Position numbers and translations under genes: made by a program. 64,000 bases of DNA from Streptomyces collinus (lineage in GTDB: Bacteria; Actinomycetota; Actinomycetes; Streptomycetales; Streptomycetaceae), in contig NZ_CP133771.1 in the NCBI RefSeq assembly GCF_031348265.1, positions 6,510,001-6,574,000 on the forward strand, given 5' to 3'. The notes under the pieces are model-generated. The model had not been told where the DNA came from and made no database searches. It saw nothing but the letters and a program-made list of their open reading frames with translations. Of the stretch, positions 1 to 7,551 are shown piece after piece; the first letter of the stretch is position 1; the number at the start of each line of letters is the position of its first letter.

Positions 1-8
1 GCTCCGGC

Positions 9-428
9 TCACACCACCGGCAGCCCCGACCCTCGCCATGCCTGGAAGCCGCCCACCAGATCCGTGGCCCGGTGCAGTCCCAGCTGGTGCAAGGACTGGG
101 CCGCCAGACTGGACGCGTAGCCCTCGTTGCAGATCACGACGATGCGCAGGGCATGGCTCGTGGCCTCGGGGAGGCGGTGGCTGCCCTGGGGGTCGAGGCG
201 CCATTCCAGTTCGTTGCGTTCGACGACCAGGGCGCCGGGGATGAGGCCGTCCCGTTCGCGCAGGGCGGCGTAGCGGATGTCGACCAGGAGCGCGTCGCCG
301 GCCCGGGCGGCCTCGTACGCCTCCTGCGGTTCGATGCGCTCGTAGCCCGCCCGGACCCGCTCCAGCAACGCGTCGATGCCGAGAGGGTGCCGGGGGTCGC
401 GGCTCGCCGGCCCGGGTGCGGCGCTCAC
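9..428 (-). CDS. Rhodanese-like domain protein
   Basis: A single rhodanese fold of 139 residues, the usual size for a stand-alone cytoplasmic single-domain rhodanese. The expected loop CNEGYAS puts the candidate catalytic cysteine at about residue 100, and the early part carries the typical LLVDIR strand. Such proteins move sulfane sulfur as a cysteine persulfide. The ATG start overlaps the stop of the cysteine dioxygenase gene by 4 bases (ATGA), so the two are almost certainly translated together. The pairing suggests handling of sulfur released in cysteine catabolism. The physiological acceptor cannot be read from sequence. Confidence 0.9.
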   Translation of the reverse strand: MSAAPGPASRDPRHPLGIDALLERVRAGYERIEPQEAYEAARAGDALLVDIRYAALRERDGLIPGALVVERNELEWRLDPQGSHRLPEATSHALRIVVICNEGYASSLAAQSLHQLGLHRATDLVGGFQAWRGSGLPVV

Positions 429-988
429 TGCCAGTCCTCCGGGCGCTCGACCTGCTCCAGGCGCAGGACCGGACCGCTGCGGCTGTAGCGGCGGATCTGC
501 GGCAGGGGCGGGTAGTAGGCGTGGACGGAGATCGCGTGCCGGTCGGGGGACTCGTTGAGCACCTCGTGCACGTGGTGCCGGCCGAAGGCGCGGCCCTGGC
601 CGGCCCGCAGCCGGCGTTCCCGGTCCACGTCCTCGGCGAGTTCCAGGGTCTTCCAGCCGTCGGTGGGCAGCCGCGCGGCGAGCGAGTTCTCCCTGAGCTC
701 GCCCGACGCGGTCAGGAAGGCACCGACCGAGTCGGCGTGGTCGTGCCAGCCGGTGCCCGTGCCGGGAGGCCAGCCGATCAGCCAGGCCTCGCTGCCGCCG
801 GGCCCGTCCAGCCGCACCCAGGTGCGGCCCTCCGGGTCGAGCGGCAGGGAGTCGATCAGCTCGGTGTCGGCGGCCGTACGCCGGACGAACTCGTAGAGGT
901 CGGCCTGCGTGGGAGCCGAACCGGCGCAGGAAACGGAGGAGGCCGCAGAGGGGGATGCAGAGGAGGGTGCAGGTGGCGATACAGACAC
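425..988 (-). CDS. Cysteine dioxygenase family protein
   Basis: A 187-residue cupin of the cysteine dioxygenase type I family, which oxidises L-cysteine to cysteine sulfinate with non-haem iron. The metal-binding segment reads WHDHADS (His82, His84) and the third ligand is probably His156 in SVHAYYPP; the following tyrosines fit the active-site Tyr of the family. The start is GTG. The first ~25 residues are Ser/Ala/Pro-rich and look unstructured. It overlaps the rhodanese gene by 4 bases. A short Cys-rich leader ORF lies about 100 bases upstream, suggesting that expression responds to cysteine supply. A thiol dioxygenase with a different substrate cannot be excluded. Confidence 0.9.
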   Translation of the reverse strand: MSVSPPAPSSASPSAASSVSCAGSAPTQADLYEFVRRTAADTELIDSLPLDPEGRTWVRLDGPGGSEAWLIGWPPGTGTGWHDHADSVGAFLTASGELRENSLAARLPTDGWKTLELAEDVDRERRLRAGQGRAFGRHHVHEVLNESPDRHAISVHAYYPPLPQIRRYSRSGPVLRLEQVERPEDWQ

Positions 989-1088
989 GGGTTGCCGTCC
1001 TGAGGGTCCTGATGAGGGTTCGCGAAGGAGGCGCGGAAGCCCACGCGGTCAGAGCGCGGCGCGCACAGTGAGAAGGAGAAATGCGAAG

Positions 1089-1136
1089 TCAGCAGGACGG
1101 ACGACACACGCAGCCCGCATAGCGGAGGAGGTCCAT
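1089..1136 (-). CDS. Cys-rich leader peptide upstream of cysteine dioxygenase
   Basis: A 15-codon ORF reading MDLLRYAGCVCRPSC with three cysteines, ending in a Cys codon before TGA. A good ribosome site (GGAGGG) ends 5 bases before the ATG. The frame stays open upstream, so a longer GTG-initiated form (VRLWRRVHMDLL...) is possible but has no comparable ribosome site. Very similar short peptides precede sulfur-metabolism genes in actinobacteria, and poly-Cys leaders act as cysteine-responsive attenuators in mycobacteria. Here it sits about 100 bases before the cysteine dioxygenase start on the same strand. The attenuation role is inferred. Confidence 0.72.
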   Translation of the reverse strand: MDLLRYAGCVCRPSC

Positions 1137-1182
1137 ATGGACCCTCCGCCACAGGCGCACACAGGTGTCGGTCACGCACCGG

Positions 1183-1211
1183 AGTACACCACGGCCGCCC
1201 AAACGGGTCAA
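1183..1211 (-). promoter_or_regulatory. Candidate promoter for leader peptide and cysteine dioxygenase operon
   Basis: On the minus strand TTGACC (1211-1206) is followed after 17 bases by TGTACT (1188-1183). The -35 is close to consensus and the -10 is weaker. Transcription would begin near 1176, about 40 bases before the leader peptide ATG. Confidence 0.45.
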
Positions 1212-1247
1212 CTCACTGTCACCATGCGGACGCACCGTGACAGTGAG
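1212..1247. terminator. Inverted repeat between FAD monooxygenase and cysteine dioxygenase operon
   Basis: A perfect 11-bp inverted repeat (CTCACTGTCAC at 1212-1222, GTGACAGTGAG at 1237-1247) with a 14-base loop. It lies about 20 bases beyond the stop of the upstream monooxygenase gene and directly abuts the candidate -35 of the next operon. It could be a terminator or an operator. Its moderate GC content compared with other hairpins here leaves the operator reading open. Confidence 0.5.
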
Positions 1248-1268
1248 CACACCACCGAGGGATCGATG

Positions 1269-2876
1269 TCAGTGCGAGCCGGCCGAAGCACCGGCCTCTG
1301 CCTGCGCCTTCACCGGTCCGCCCACGGTGGCCTCCGCCGCCGCGTACAGGTCGGCAGGGCGCACTCCGCCCAGGGCGGTGACGAGGTGCCCGTCGGGACG
1401 CACCAGCAGCACCGTGTGCGCGGCCGCGCCCGGATAACTCTCGGCGACGAGCAGTTCGGCGGGGTGCGGCAGTGCCGTGACCGCCGCGGCGAGCTGCGGC
1501 ATGATGCCGGCGCCGACCCAGTGCTTGCGCTCCCACACGCCCGTGCCCGGCGCGATCAGCACCACGAGCAGCGCGCCGCGGCCGAGCCGGTCCCGTAGCC
1601 GGACGAAGGTGCCGTCCTCCGCCGTGACCCGTACGTCGGTGACGGGTGCGCCGAGCGGTGTCTCGACCGGGGTCTGCCCGTCGAGGAGTTGAGGCGCGAG
1701 CGGCGAGTCGGCGTACGTCCCCGGCGCGCCGAGCTGGCCGTGCCCCAAGTGCCCTTCCGTGAGGAGGGCGTCGTGGCCCCGGGAGGAGCCGGGTACGACG
1801 GCGCGCAGCCCCGCACCGCCGCGCAGCAGCGGCAGCGCCTGGTCGGCGGCGCGGAGCCGGGCGGCCACGACCGCCCGGCGTTCGGTCTGGTAGCTGTCGA
1901 GGAGCGCTTCGTGCGGTCCGTGGTGCCAGGCCAGGGCCAGCTTCCAGGCGAGGTTGTCGGCGTCCCGCAGGCCCTCGTCCAGTCCGTGCGTGCCCAGCGC
2001 GCCGAGCAGGTGGGCAGCGTCCCCGGCGAGGAACACGCGGTCGGCACGCCAGCGACGGGCCAGCCGGTGGTGGACGGTGTGGACACCGGTGTCCAGCAGC
2101 TCGTACGGCGGAGTCGTGCCGCCCGCCCAGCCGGCCAGGGTCTCCCGGATACGGGTGAGCAGCAGCTCGGGTGTGACCAGGTCCTTGCCGGGCGGCAGGA
2201 GCCAGTCCAGGCGCCACACGCCGTCCGGCAGTGGCCGGGCGGTGACCTCGCCGGCGGAGGGGCCGGACATGCGCCAGGGCGGCAGGCGGTGCAGCAACGC
2301 CTCGTCGTGCCAGGGCAGCTTCGTACGGAGCGCGGCGACGGCGTGACGTTCCACCGCCGTACGGCCCGGGAAGCGGATGTCCTGCAGCTTGCGCACAGTA
2401 GAGCGGGGGCCGTCGCAGCCGACCAGGAAACTGCCGCGCCACCAGGTGCCCTTGGGGCCGCGGGTGTGAGCGGTGACGCCGGATGGCTCCTGCTCGATCC
2501 CGTCGAGGCGGCTTTCCACGGCGACTTTGACGAGCCGTTCGCCGGTGAGGGCGGCGCGCAGGGCGCCGGTCAGCACGTGCTGGGCGATGTGCAGGGGGGC
2601 GGGCTCGGTGCCGTCGAAGACGATTTCGCGCATCACCTGCTTGCGCCGCATCGACCGCCATCCGGCCCAGCGCGCACCGGCTCGGGCTAGAGGCACGCCG
2701 GTCAGCCGTTCCACGAGGGCGGCGGTGTCCTCGCGCAGGACGACGGTGCGTGCCGCACGGGGCTCGTCCTTGCCCGGGCCCTCGTCGAGGACGACGCACG
2801 GGACTTCCTGACGTGCCAGCGCAAGGGCGAGCGTGAGCCCGACGGGCCCAGCTCCGACGATGATCACCGGGTCCAC
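1269..2876 (-). CDS. FAD-dependent monooxygenase (aromatic hydroxylase type)
   Basis: A class A flavoprotein monooxygenase of about 535 residues from the GTG at 2876. The N-terminal dinucleotide fold reads IIVGAGPVGLTLA, the middle has the DG motif (VGCDGPRSTVRK), and the GD motif appears as RVFLAGDAAHLLG followed by GLDEGLRDADNLAWKLAL. The C-terminal thioredoxin-like domain typical of the PheA/MhpA branch is present. The frame is open to an ATG at 3014, but the intervening 46 residues are unlike the family start and the GTG places the FAD motif at residue ~5, as in relatives. The substrate, presumably a phenol or polyketide-like aromatic, is unknown. Confidence 0.85.
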   Translation of the reverse strand: MDPVIIVGAGPVGLTLALALARQEVPCVVLDEGPGKDEPRAARTVVLREDTAALVERLTGVPLARAGARWAGWRSMRRKQVMREIVFDGTEPAPLHIAQHVLTGALRAALTGERLVKVAVESRLDGIEQEPSGVTAHTRGPKGTWWRGSFLVGCDGPRSTVRKLQDIRFPGRTAVERHAVAALRTKLPWHDEALLHRLPPWRMSGPSAGEVTARPLPDGVWRLDWLLPPGKDLVTPELLLTRIRETLAGWAGGTTPPYELLDTGVHTVHHRLARRWRADRVFLAGDAAHLLGALGTHGLDEGLRDADNLAWKLALAWHHGPHEALLDSYQTERRAVVAARLRAADQALPLLRGGAGLRAVVPGSSRGHDALLTEGHLGHGQLGAPGTYADSPLAPQLLDGQTPVETPLGAPVTDVRVTAEDGTFVRLRDRLGRGALLVVLIAPGTGVWERKHWVGAGIMPQLAAAVTALPHPAELLVAESYPGAAAHTVLLVRPDGHLVTALGGVRPADLYAAAEATVGGPVKAQAEAGASAGSH

Positions 2877-3103
2877 GGCGTAGCGCCCCCTGCCCGCGGT
2901 GGTGTCCTGAGAGACGTAGGTGAACAGGAAGTTGGAGCAGGGTGCACGATCACAGAACGTATGCAACCCATTGCCGGTGCTTGCGTCAAGTAACGAGGGG
3001 CTGGTGGCGATCATGGAACGGCATCAAGGGTAGCGGGGCGGCTCACTTGTCACTTGAGGAGGTGTCAGGGGTGGGCGTCACCGGCTGGATTCTGCGCGGC
3101 ACG

Positions 3104-3137
3104 ACTGTGGCCCGCCGGAAACCCGGCGGGCCACAGT
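3104..3137. terminator. Terminator after the glu operon
   Basis: A perfect 15-bp GC-rich stem (3104-3118 with 3123-3137) and a 4-base loop, 20 bases beyond the gluD stop. There is no clear U tract, as is common in Streptomyces. Confidence 0.85.
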
Positions 3138-3156
3138 AGAAGAGAATTAACGAGCG

Positions 3157-4065
3157 TCAGATGGAACCGCCGGCACCGGTGCCGTAGGTGCCACCCACCT
3201 CGGCCGCGTTGACGTCGTCGACCTTGTCGGCACCGAGAACAGCACCCGTGCTCCGCTTGCTGCGGCGCAGCCTGCGCTCCAGCCACGAGGCGAAGGACGT
3301 GAGGATGAAGTTCAGGATGATGAAGATGACCGCCACCACGATGAAGCTGGGGATGACGTTCGCGTAGTTGGCCGCGAGGGTGCTGCGTGTGTTGAGCAAC
3401 TCGGTGAACCCGAGCATCACGCCGCCCAGCGCGGTGTCCTTCACGATGACGACCAGCTGGCTGACGATGGCCGGCAGCATGGCGGTGACAGCCTGCGGCA
3501 ACAGGATGCTGCTCATCGTCTGGCTCTTGCGCAGGCCGATCGCCATGGCGGCTTCCGACTGGCCCTTGGGCAGGGACAGGATGCCCGCACGCACGATTTC
3601 GGCGAGGACCGAGGCGTTGTAGAGCACCAGACCGGTGACCACCGCGTACAGGGGCCGCTCGTCGCTGGGGATGCCCGTGGAGCGGACGTAGAACTCGTTG
3701 GCGAACAGCATCAGGAGCAGCACCGGGATCGCCCGGAAGAACTCGACCACCGCGCCGGACGGGATGCGCACCCAACGGTGGTCGGACATGCGTGCGATGC
3801 CGAGGACGGCGCCCAGCGGGAGGGCGATGACCATTGAGAGGGCGGCGGCCTTCAGGGTGTCGGCCAGGCCTGGCAGCAGGTACGTCGTCCAGGCCTCGGA
3901 GGTGGTGAAGGGCTTCCACAGAGCCCATTCCAGCTGGTTCTTCTCGTCCATGGTCTGCCAGATCCACCACAGAAGCAGGGCCAGCAGGACGAAGAAGACC
4001 ACCGAGAAGAGCACGTTGCGCCGCTTGGCCCGCGGGCCGGGGGCGTCGTAGAGAACGGACGTCAT
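3157..4065 (-). CDS. gluD: Glutamate ABC transporter permease GluD
   Basis: Inner-membrane permease of a polar amino-acid ABC importer, about 302 residues, with a cytoplasmic N-terminus, a first hydrophobic segment near residue 20 and further helices through the middle. The permease loop EAAMAIGLRKSQTMSSILLPQA matches the EAA motif that contacts the ATPase. The ATG at 4065 overlaps the gluC stop by 4 bases, so this start is preferred over the in-frame ATG at 4095. The C-terminus beyond the last helix is Arg/Lys-rich and then Gly-rich. It pairs with GluC to form the pore. Glutamate specificity is taken from the conserved actinobacterial gluABCD order. Confidence 0.9.
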   Translation of the reverse strand: MTSVLYDAPGPRAKRRNVLFSVVFFVLLALLLWWIWQTMDEKNQLEWALWKPFTTSEAWTTYLLPGLADTLKAAALSMVIALPLGAVLGIARMSDHRWVRIPSGAVVEFFRAIPVLLLMLFANEFYVRSTGIPSDERPLYAVVTGLVLYNASVLAEIVRAGILSLPKGQSEAAMAIGLRKSQTMSSILLPQAVTAMLPAIVSQLVVIVKDTALGGVMLGFTELLNTRSTLAANYANVIPSFIVVAVIFIILNFILTSFASWLERRLRRSKRSTGAVLGADKVDDVNAAEVGGTYGTGAGGSI

Positions 4066-4736
4066 CGCTTTACCGCCAGTCGCTTGCTCAGCCAACCGAG
4101 GAAGAGGCCAGTGGGCAGGGTCAGTACCACGAAACCGAAGGCGAAGATCGCGCCGATGAGCAGCGTCTGTGCCTCGTTCTCGATCATTTCCTTCATCAGG
4201 AGGGCGGCCTCAGCCACGCCGATCGCGGCCGCCACGGTGGTGTTCTTCGTCAGTGCGATGAGCACGTTGGCCAGCGGACCGATGACGGAGCGGAACGCCT
4301 GCGGCAGCACGACGAGCCTCAGGACCTGGCTGAAGCTGAGCCCGATGGCCCGTGCCGCCTCGGCCTGTCCGACGGGCACGGTGTTGATGCCGGAGCGGAT
4401 CGCCTCGCAAACGAAGGCCGCGGTGTAGGCGACGAGGCCGAGGACCGCCAAGCGGAAGGCTCTGTCCTTTAGGTCCTCAGTGCCCATCGTGACCCCGAAG
4501 ATGTTGGCGAGGCCCAGCGAGGTGAAGACGATGATGACGGTCAGGGGGATGTTACGGACGAGGTTCACATAGGCGGTGCCGAAGCCACGCATGAGCGGGA
4601 CCGGGCTGACCCGCATGGCCGCCAGTAGGGTGCCCCAGATCAGGGAGCCGACGGCCGAGAAGACGGTGAGCTGCACCGTGACCCAGAAGGCACCCAGCAG
4701 GGTCGGGTTGTCATAGTCAGAAAGAAAGTCGAACAC
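4062..4736 (-). CDS. gluC: Glutamate ABC transporter permease GluC
   Basis: A 224-residue permease with about five hydrophobic segments and the HisM-type EAA loop (EAARAIGLSFSQVLRLVVLPQA). It forms the heterodimeric channel with GluD, with which it is translationally coupled through an ATGA overlap. The gap of about 130 bases to gluB contains no strong hairpin, so transcription probably reads through from gluA and gluB. Confidence 0.92.
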   Translation of the reverse strand: MFDFLSDYDNPTLLGAFWVTVQLTVFSAVGSLIWGTLLAAMRVSPVPLMRGFGTAYVNLVRNIPLTVIIVFTSLGLANIFGVTMGTEDLKDRAFRLAVLGLVAYTAAFVCEAIRSGINTVPVGQAEAARAIGLSFSQVLRLVVLPQAFRSVIGPLANVLIALTKNTTVAAAIGVAEAALLMKEMIENEAQTLLIGAIFAFGFVVLTLPTGLFLGWLSKRLAVKR

Positions 4737-4868
4737 GATCTCCCGCGCTTCCGGGTGTGTGGCTTAGGTGGCGGACGTGCCGCGCCGCCGCCGGAGAAGC
4801 GATGGGCGGCGGCGCGCCTGCGGATCCCCGCTGTGATCGCGGGGATCCTGCGTCGGCGGAGTCCCGCG

Positions 4869-5714
4869 TTACTGGACGATCTGACCGATCTTCGGGGCTT
4901 CCTCGTTCTTGTAGTTCGCCGGTCCGAAGTTGTCCTTGACGGCCTTGTCCCAGGCCTTCTCGCTGACCATCTTCTCCAGAGCGTCGTTGATCTTGTTCAG
5001 GGTCTCGGTGTCGCCCTTCTTCACACCGATGCCGTAGTTCTCGTTGCTCAGCTTCAGTCCGGTGAGCTTGAACTGACCCTTGTACTGGTCCTGCGCCGCG
5101 AAACCGGCGAGGATCGCGTCGTCCGTGGTCACGGCGTCGAGGGCACCGCTCTGCAGGCCCGCGATGCACTCCGAGTAGCCGCCGAGCTCCTGCAACTGAG
5201 CCTTCGGGGCGATGTCGTTCTTGACGTTCTGGGCCGAGGTGGAGCCGGTCACCGAGCACAGCTTCTTGCCGTTGAGGTCGGTGCCCTCCTTGATGTCCGA
5301 GTCCGACTTCACCAGCAGATCCTGGTGGGCCAGCAGGTACGGACCGGCGAAGTCGACCTTCGCCTTGCGCTCGTCGGTGATCGAGTACGTGGCCGCGATC
5401 ATCTTCACGTCACCGCGGGACAGCGCGTTCTCACGGTCGGCGCTCTTCGTCTCGACCCACTCGATCTGGTCGGGCTCGTAGCCCAGTTCCTTGGCCACGT
5501 ACGTCGCCACGTCCACGTCGAAGCCGGAGAAGGAACCGTCGGGCTCCTTCAGGCCCAGACCGGGCTGGTCGTACTTGATGCCGATCTTGATCTTGTCGCT
5601 GCCGCCGGAGCCGGAGCCGTTGGAGTCACCGCCGTCGTCGCCGCCACAGGCGGTGGCGGTCAGGGCGAGAACGAGAGCGGTGGCAGCCGCAGCGGAGACC
5701 TTGCGGAGCTTCAT
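4869..5714 (-). CDS. gluB: Glutamate-binding lipoprotein GluB
   Basis: Solute-binding protein of the importer, about 281 residues from the ATG at 5714. A ribosome site (AAAGGA) lies 8 bases before it, which favours it over the ATG at 5723. The signal peptide has a basic start (MKLRK), a hydrophobic core and a lipobox ending TATAC, so the mature protein should be a lipid-anchored lipoprotein. A Gly/Ser/Asp linker follows. The body is a type 3 extracellular binding domain for polar amino acids with the usual SITDERKAKVDFAGPY segment. Confidence 0.92.
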   Translation of the reverse strand: MKLRKVSAAAATALVLALTATACGGDDGGDSNGSGSGGSDKIKIGIKYDQPGLGLKEPDGSFSGFDVDVATYVAKELGYEPDQIEWVETKSADRENALSRGDVKMIAATYSITDERKAKVDFAGPYLLAHQDLLVKSDSDIKEGTDLNGKKLCSVTGSTSAQNVKNDIAPKAQLQELGGYSECIAGLQSGALDAVTTDDAILAGFAAQDQYKGQFKLTGLKLSNENYGIGVKKGDTETLNKINDALEKMVSEKAWDKAVKDNFGPANYKNEEAPKIGQIVQ

Positions 5715-5788
5715 TGTGAACATCCTTTGCCGTGAAGAGAAAACCGTCGTTGCGGGTGACGCGGATCGTCGCGTGTGCGATGCGCGCC

Positions 5789-6565
5789 TCAGTGGTGCAA
5801 GATCTTCGACAGGAAGTCCTTGGCACGATCGCTGCGCGGATTGCTGAAGAACTGGTCGGGCGCAGCCTCCTCGACGATTCGGCCGTCCGCCATGAACACC
5901 ACGCGGTTTGCAGCCGATCGTGCGAAACCCATCTCATGGGTGACGACGATCATGGTCATGCCGTCGCGGGCGAGCTGCTGCATGACCTCCAGCACCTCGT
6001 TGATCATCTCGGGGTCGAGCGCGGAGGTCGGCTCGTCGAAGAGCATCACCTTCGGCTCCATCGCCAGCGCCCGTGCGATGGCGACGCGCTGCTGCTGGCC
6101 GCCGGAGAGCTGCGCCGGGTACTTCTCGGCCTGCGCGCCCACGCCGACCCGGTCGAGCAGGGCCCGGGCCCGCTCCTCAGCCGCCTTCTTGTCCTTCTTG
6201 CGGACCTTGATCTGGCCGAGCATCACGTTCTCGAGCACGGTCTTGTGCGCGAAGAGGTTGAAGGACTGGAAGACCATGCCGACGTCGGCGCGGAGCTTGG
6301 CCAGCTCCTTGCCCTCGGCGGGCAGGGGCTTGCCGTCGATCGTGATCGTGCCGGAGTCGGTCGTCTCCAGGCGGTTGATGGTGCGGCACAGGGTGGACTT
6401 GCCGGACCCGGAGGGTCCGATGACCACGACGACTTCACCGCGGGCGATCGTCAGGTCGATGTCCTGGAGTACGTGCAACGCGCCGAAGTGCTTGTTGACG
6501 CTCTTCAGGACGACCAGTTCTCCGGTCGCGGCCACATCTTCCTTGGCCACCGATACTTCGGTCAT
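5789..6565 (-). CDS. gluA: Glutamate ABC transporter ATP-binding protein GluA
   Basis: A 258-residue ABC ATPase of the polar amino-acid type. Walker A is GPSGSGKST, the Q-loop is VFQSFNLF, the signature is LSGGQQQRVAIARAL, Walker B is VMLFDEPTSALDPE and the H-loop is VVTHEMGFA. It powers import through GluC and GluD. It is the first gene of the operon gluABCD (minus strand), with a 290-base region in front that must carry the promoter. Confidence 0.95.
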   Translation of the reverse strand: MTEVSVAKEDVAATGELVVLKSVNKHFGALHVLQDIDLTIARGEVVVVIGPSGSGKSTLCRTINRLETTDSGTITIDGKPLPAEGKELAKLRADVGMVFQSFNLFAHKTVLENVMLGQIKVRKKDKKAAEERARALLDRVGVGAQAEKYPAQLSGGQQQRVAIARALAMEPKVMLFDEPTSALDPEMINEVLEVMQQLARDGMTMIVVTHEMGFARSAANRVVFMADGRIVEEAAPDQFFSNPRSDRAKDFLSKILHH

Positions 6566-6783
6566 CGCTCTCAGGCTCCGTCCTCCTCGGTTTCGGAGGA
6601 CAGTAGTAACCCCGTACGACCTGCGTCATTACATCTGAGGGGAATCTGAGCATCACGATCCGATAGCAATCGGACACGTGTCGTAGCACTTGGGAGCAGC
6701 TCTCATACCAGGCGGGTAACGGAAGCGGTCCGCAACCGGAACCCTCTTGACGCCGTCCGCATCCATCAGCGTGACTGCACACG

Positions 6784-6803
6784 GTGCACGCGCGCGCGTG
6801 CAC
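6784..6803. promoter_or_regulatory. Perfect 20-bp palindrome upstream of a response regulator gene
   Basis: GTGCACGCGCGCGCGTGCAC is fully self-complementary and lies 52 bases before the response regulator ATG, in the divergent region shared with gluA. An operator, perhaps for autoregulation, is the simplest reading. Its alternating purine-pyrimidine core could also form Z-DNA. Confidence 0.4.
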
Positions 6804-6855
6804 GCCTTTTTGTACACATCTAGATCGTACGGCCAGTGAACCGAAGGGGGACCGG

Positions 6856-7542
6856 ATGAGACTGCTGCTCGTCGAGGACGACAACCACGTCGCCGCCGCC
6901 CTGTCGGCGGTTCTGGCGCGACACGGGTTCGACGTCACGCACGCGCGCAGCGGTGAGGAGGCCCTCCAGGCACTCGTCCCCGAGGGCGACTGCTTCGGCG
7001 TCGTCCTCCTCGACCTCGGCCTGCCCGACCAGGACGGGTACGAGGTCTGCGGCAAGATCCGCAAGCGCACCAGCACCCCGGTGATCATGGTCACCGCCCG
7101 CTCCGACGTGCGCTCCCGCATCCACGGTCTCAACCTCGGCGCCGACGACTACGTGGTGAAGCCCTACGACACCGGGGAGCTGCTCGCCCGTATCCACGCG
7201 GTCAGCCGGCGCACCTCCCACGAGGACACCTCCAGCGGCATCGAGACCGAGCTGCGGCTCGGCCCGGTGCACATCGAGCTGCCCAACCGCAGGGTCAGCG
7301 TGGACGGATCGGTGATCCAGCTGACCCGCAAGGAGTTCGACCTGCTGGCCCTGCTCGCGCAGCGGCCCGGGGTGGTCTTCCGCCGGGAGCAGATCATCAG
7401 TGAGGTGTGGCAGACCAGCTGGGAGGGGACCGGGCGCACCCTTGAGGTGCATGTGGCGTCCCTGCGCGCCAAGCTGCGCATGCCGGCCCTCATCGAGACC
7501 GTACGCGGAGTCGGCTACCGGCTCGTCGCGCCCGCCGGTTAG
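6856..7542 (+). CDS. OmpR-family response regulator
   Basis: A 228-residue regulator starting MRLLLVEDDNHV, preceded by AGGGGG about 7 bases upstream. The receiver domain has the acidic pair (EDD), the phosphoacceptor in VVLLDLGLPDQDGYE, the Thr in VTAR and the Lys in VVKPY. The C-terminal winged helix is the OmpR/PhoB type (LTRKEFDLLALL...GTGRTLEVHVASLRAKL). The downstream histidine kinase gene follows after 9 bases and is certainly its partner. The target genes are unknown; the neighbouring glu operon and TAXI gene are candidates by position only. Confidence 0.92.
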   Translation: MRLLLVEDDNHVAAALSAVLARHGFDVTHARSGEEALQALVPEGDCFGVVLLDLGLPDQDGYEVCGKIRKRTSTPVIMVTARSDVRSRIHGLNLGADDYVVKPYDTGELLARIHAVSRRTSHEDTSSGIETELRLGPVHIELPNRRVSVDGSVIQLTRKEFDLLALLAQRPGVVFRREQIISEVWQTSWEGTGRTLEVHVASLRAKLRMPALIETVRGVGYRLVAPAG

Positions 7543-7551
7543 CGGGGCCGG

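Noticed and set aside
856..1179. Minus-strand frame of 107 codons overlapping the cysteine dioxygenase start
   Set aside because: It overlaps the real gene in another frame and has no recognisable motif; the leader peptide in a different frame explains this stretch better.
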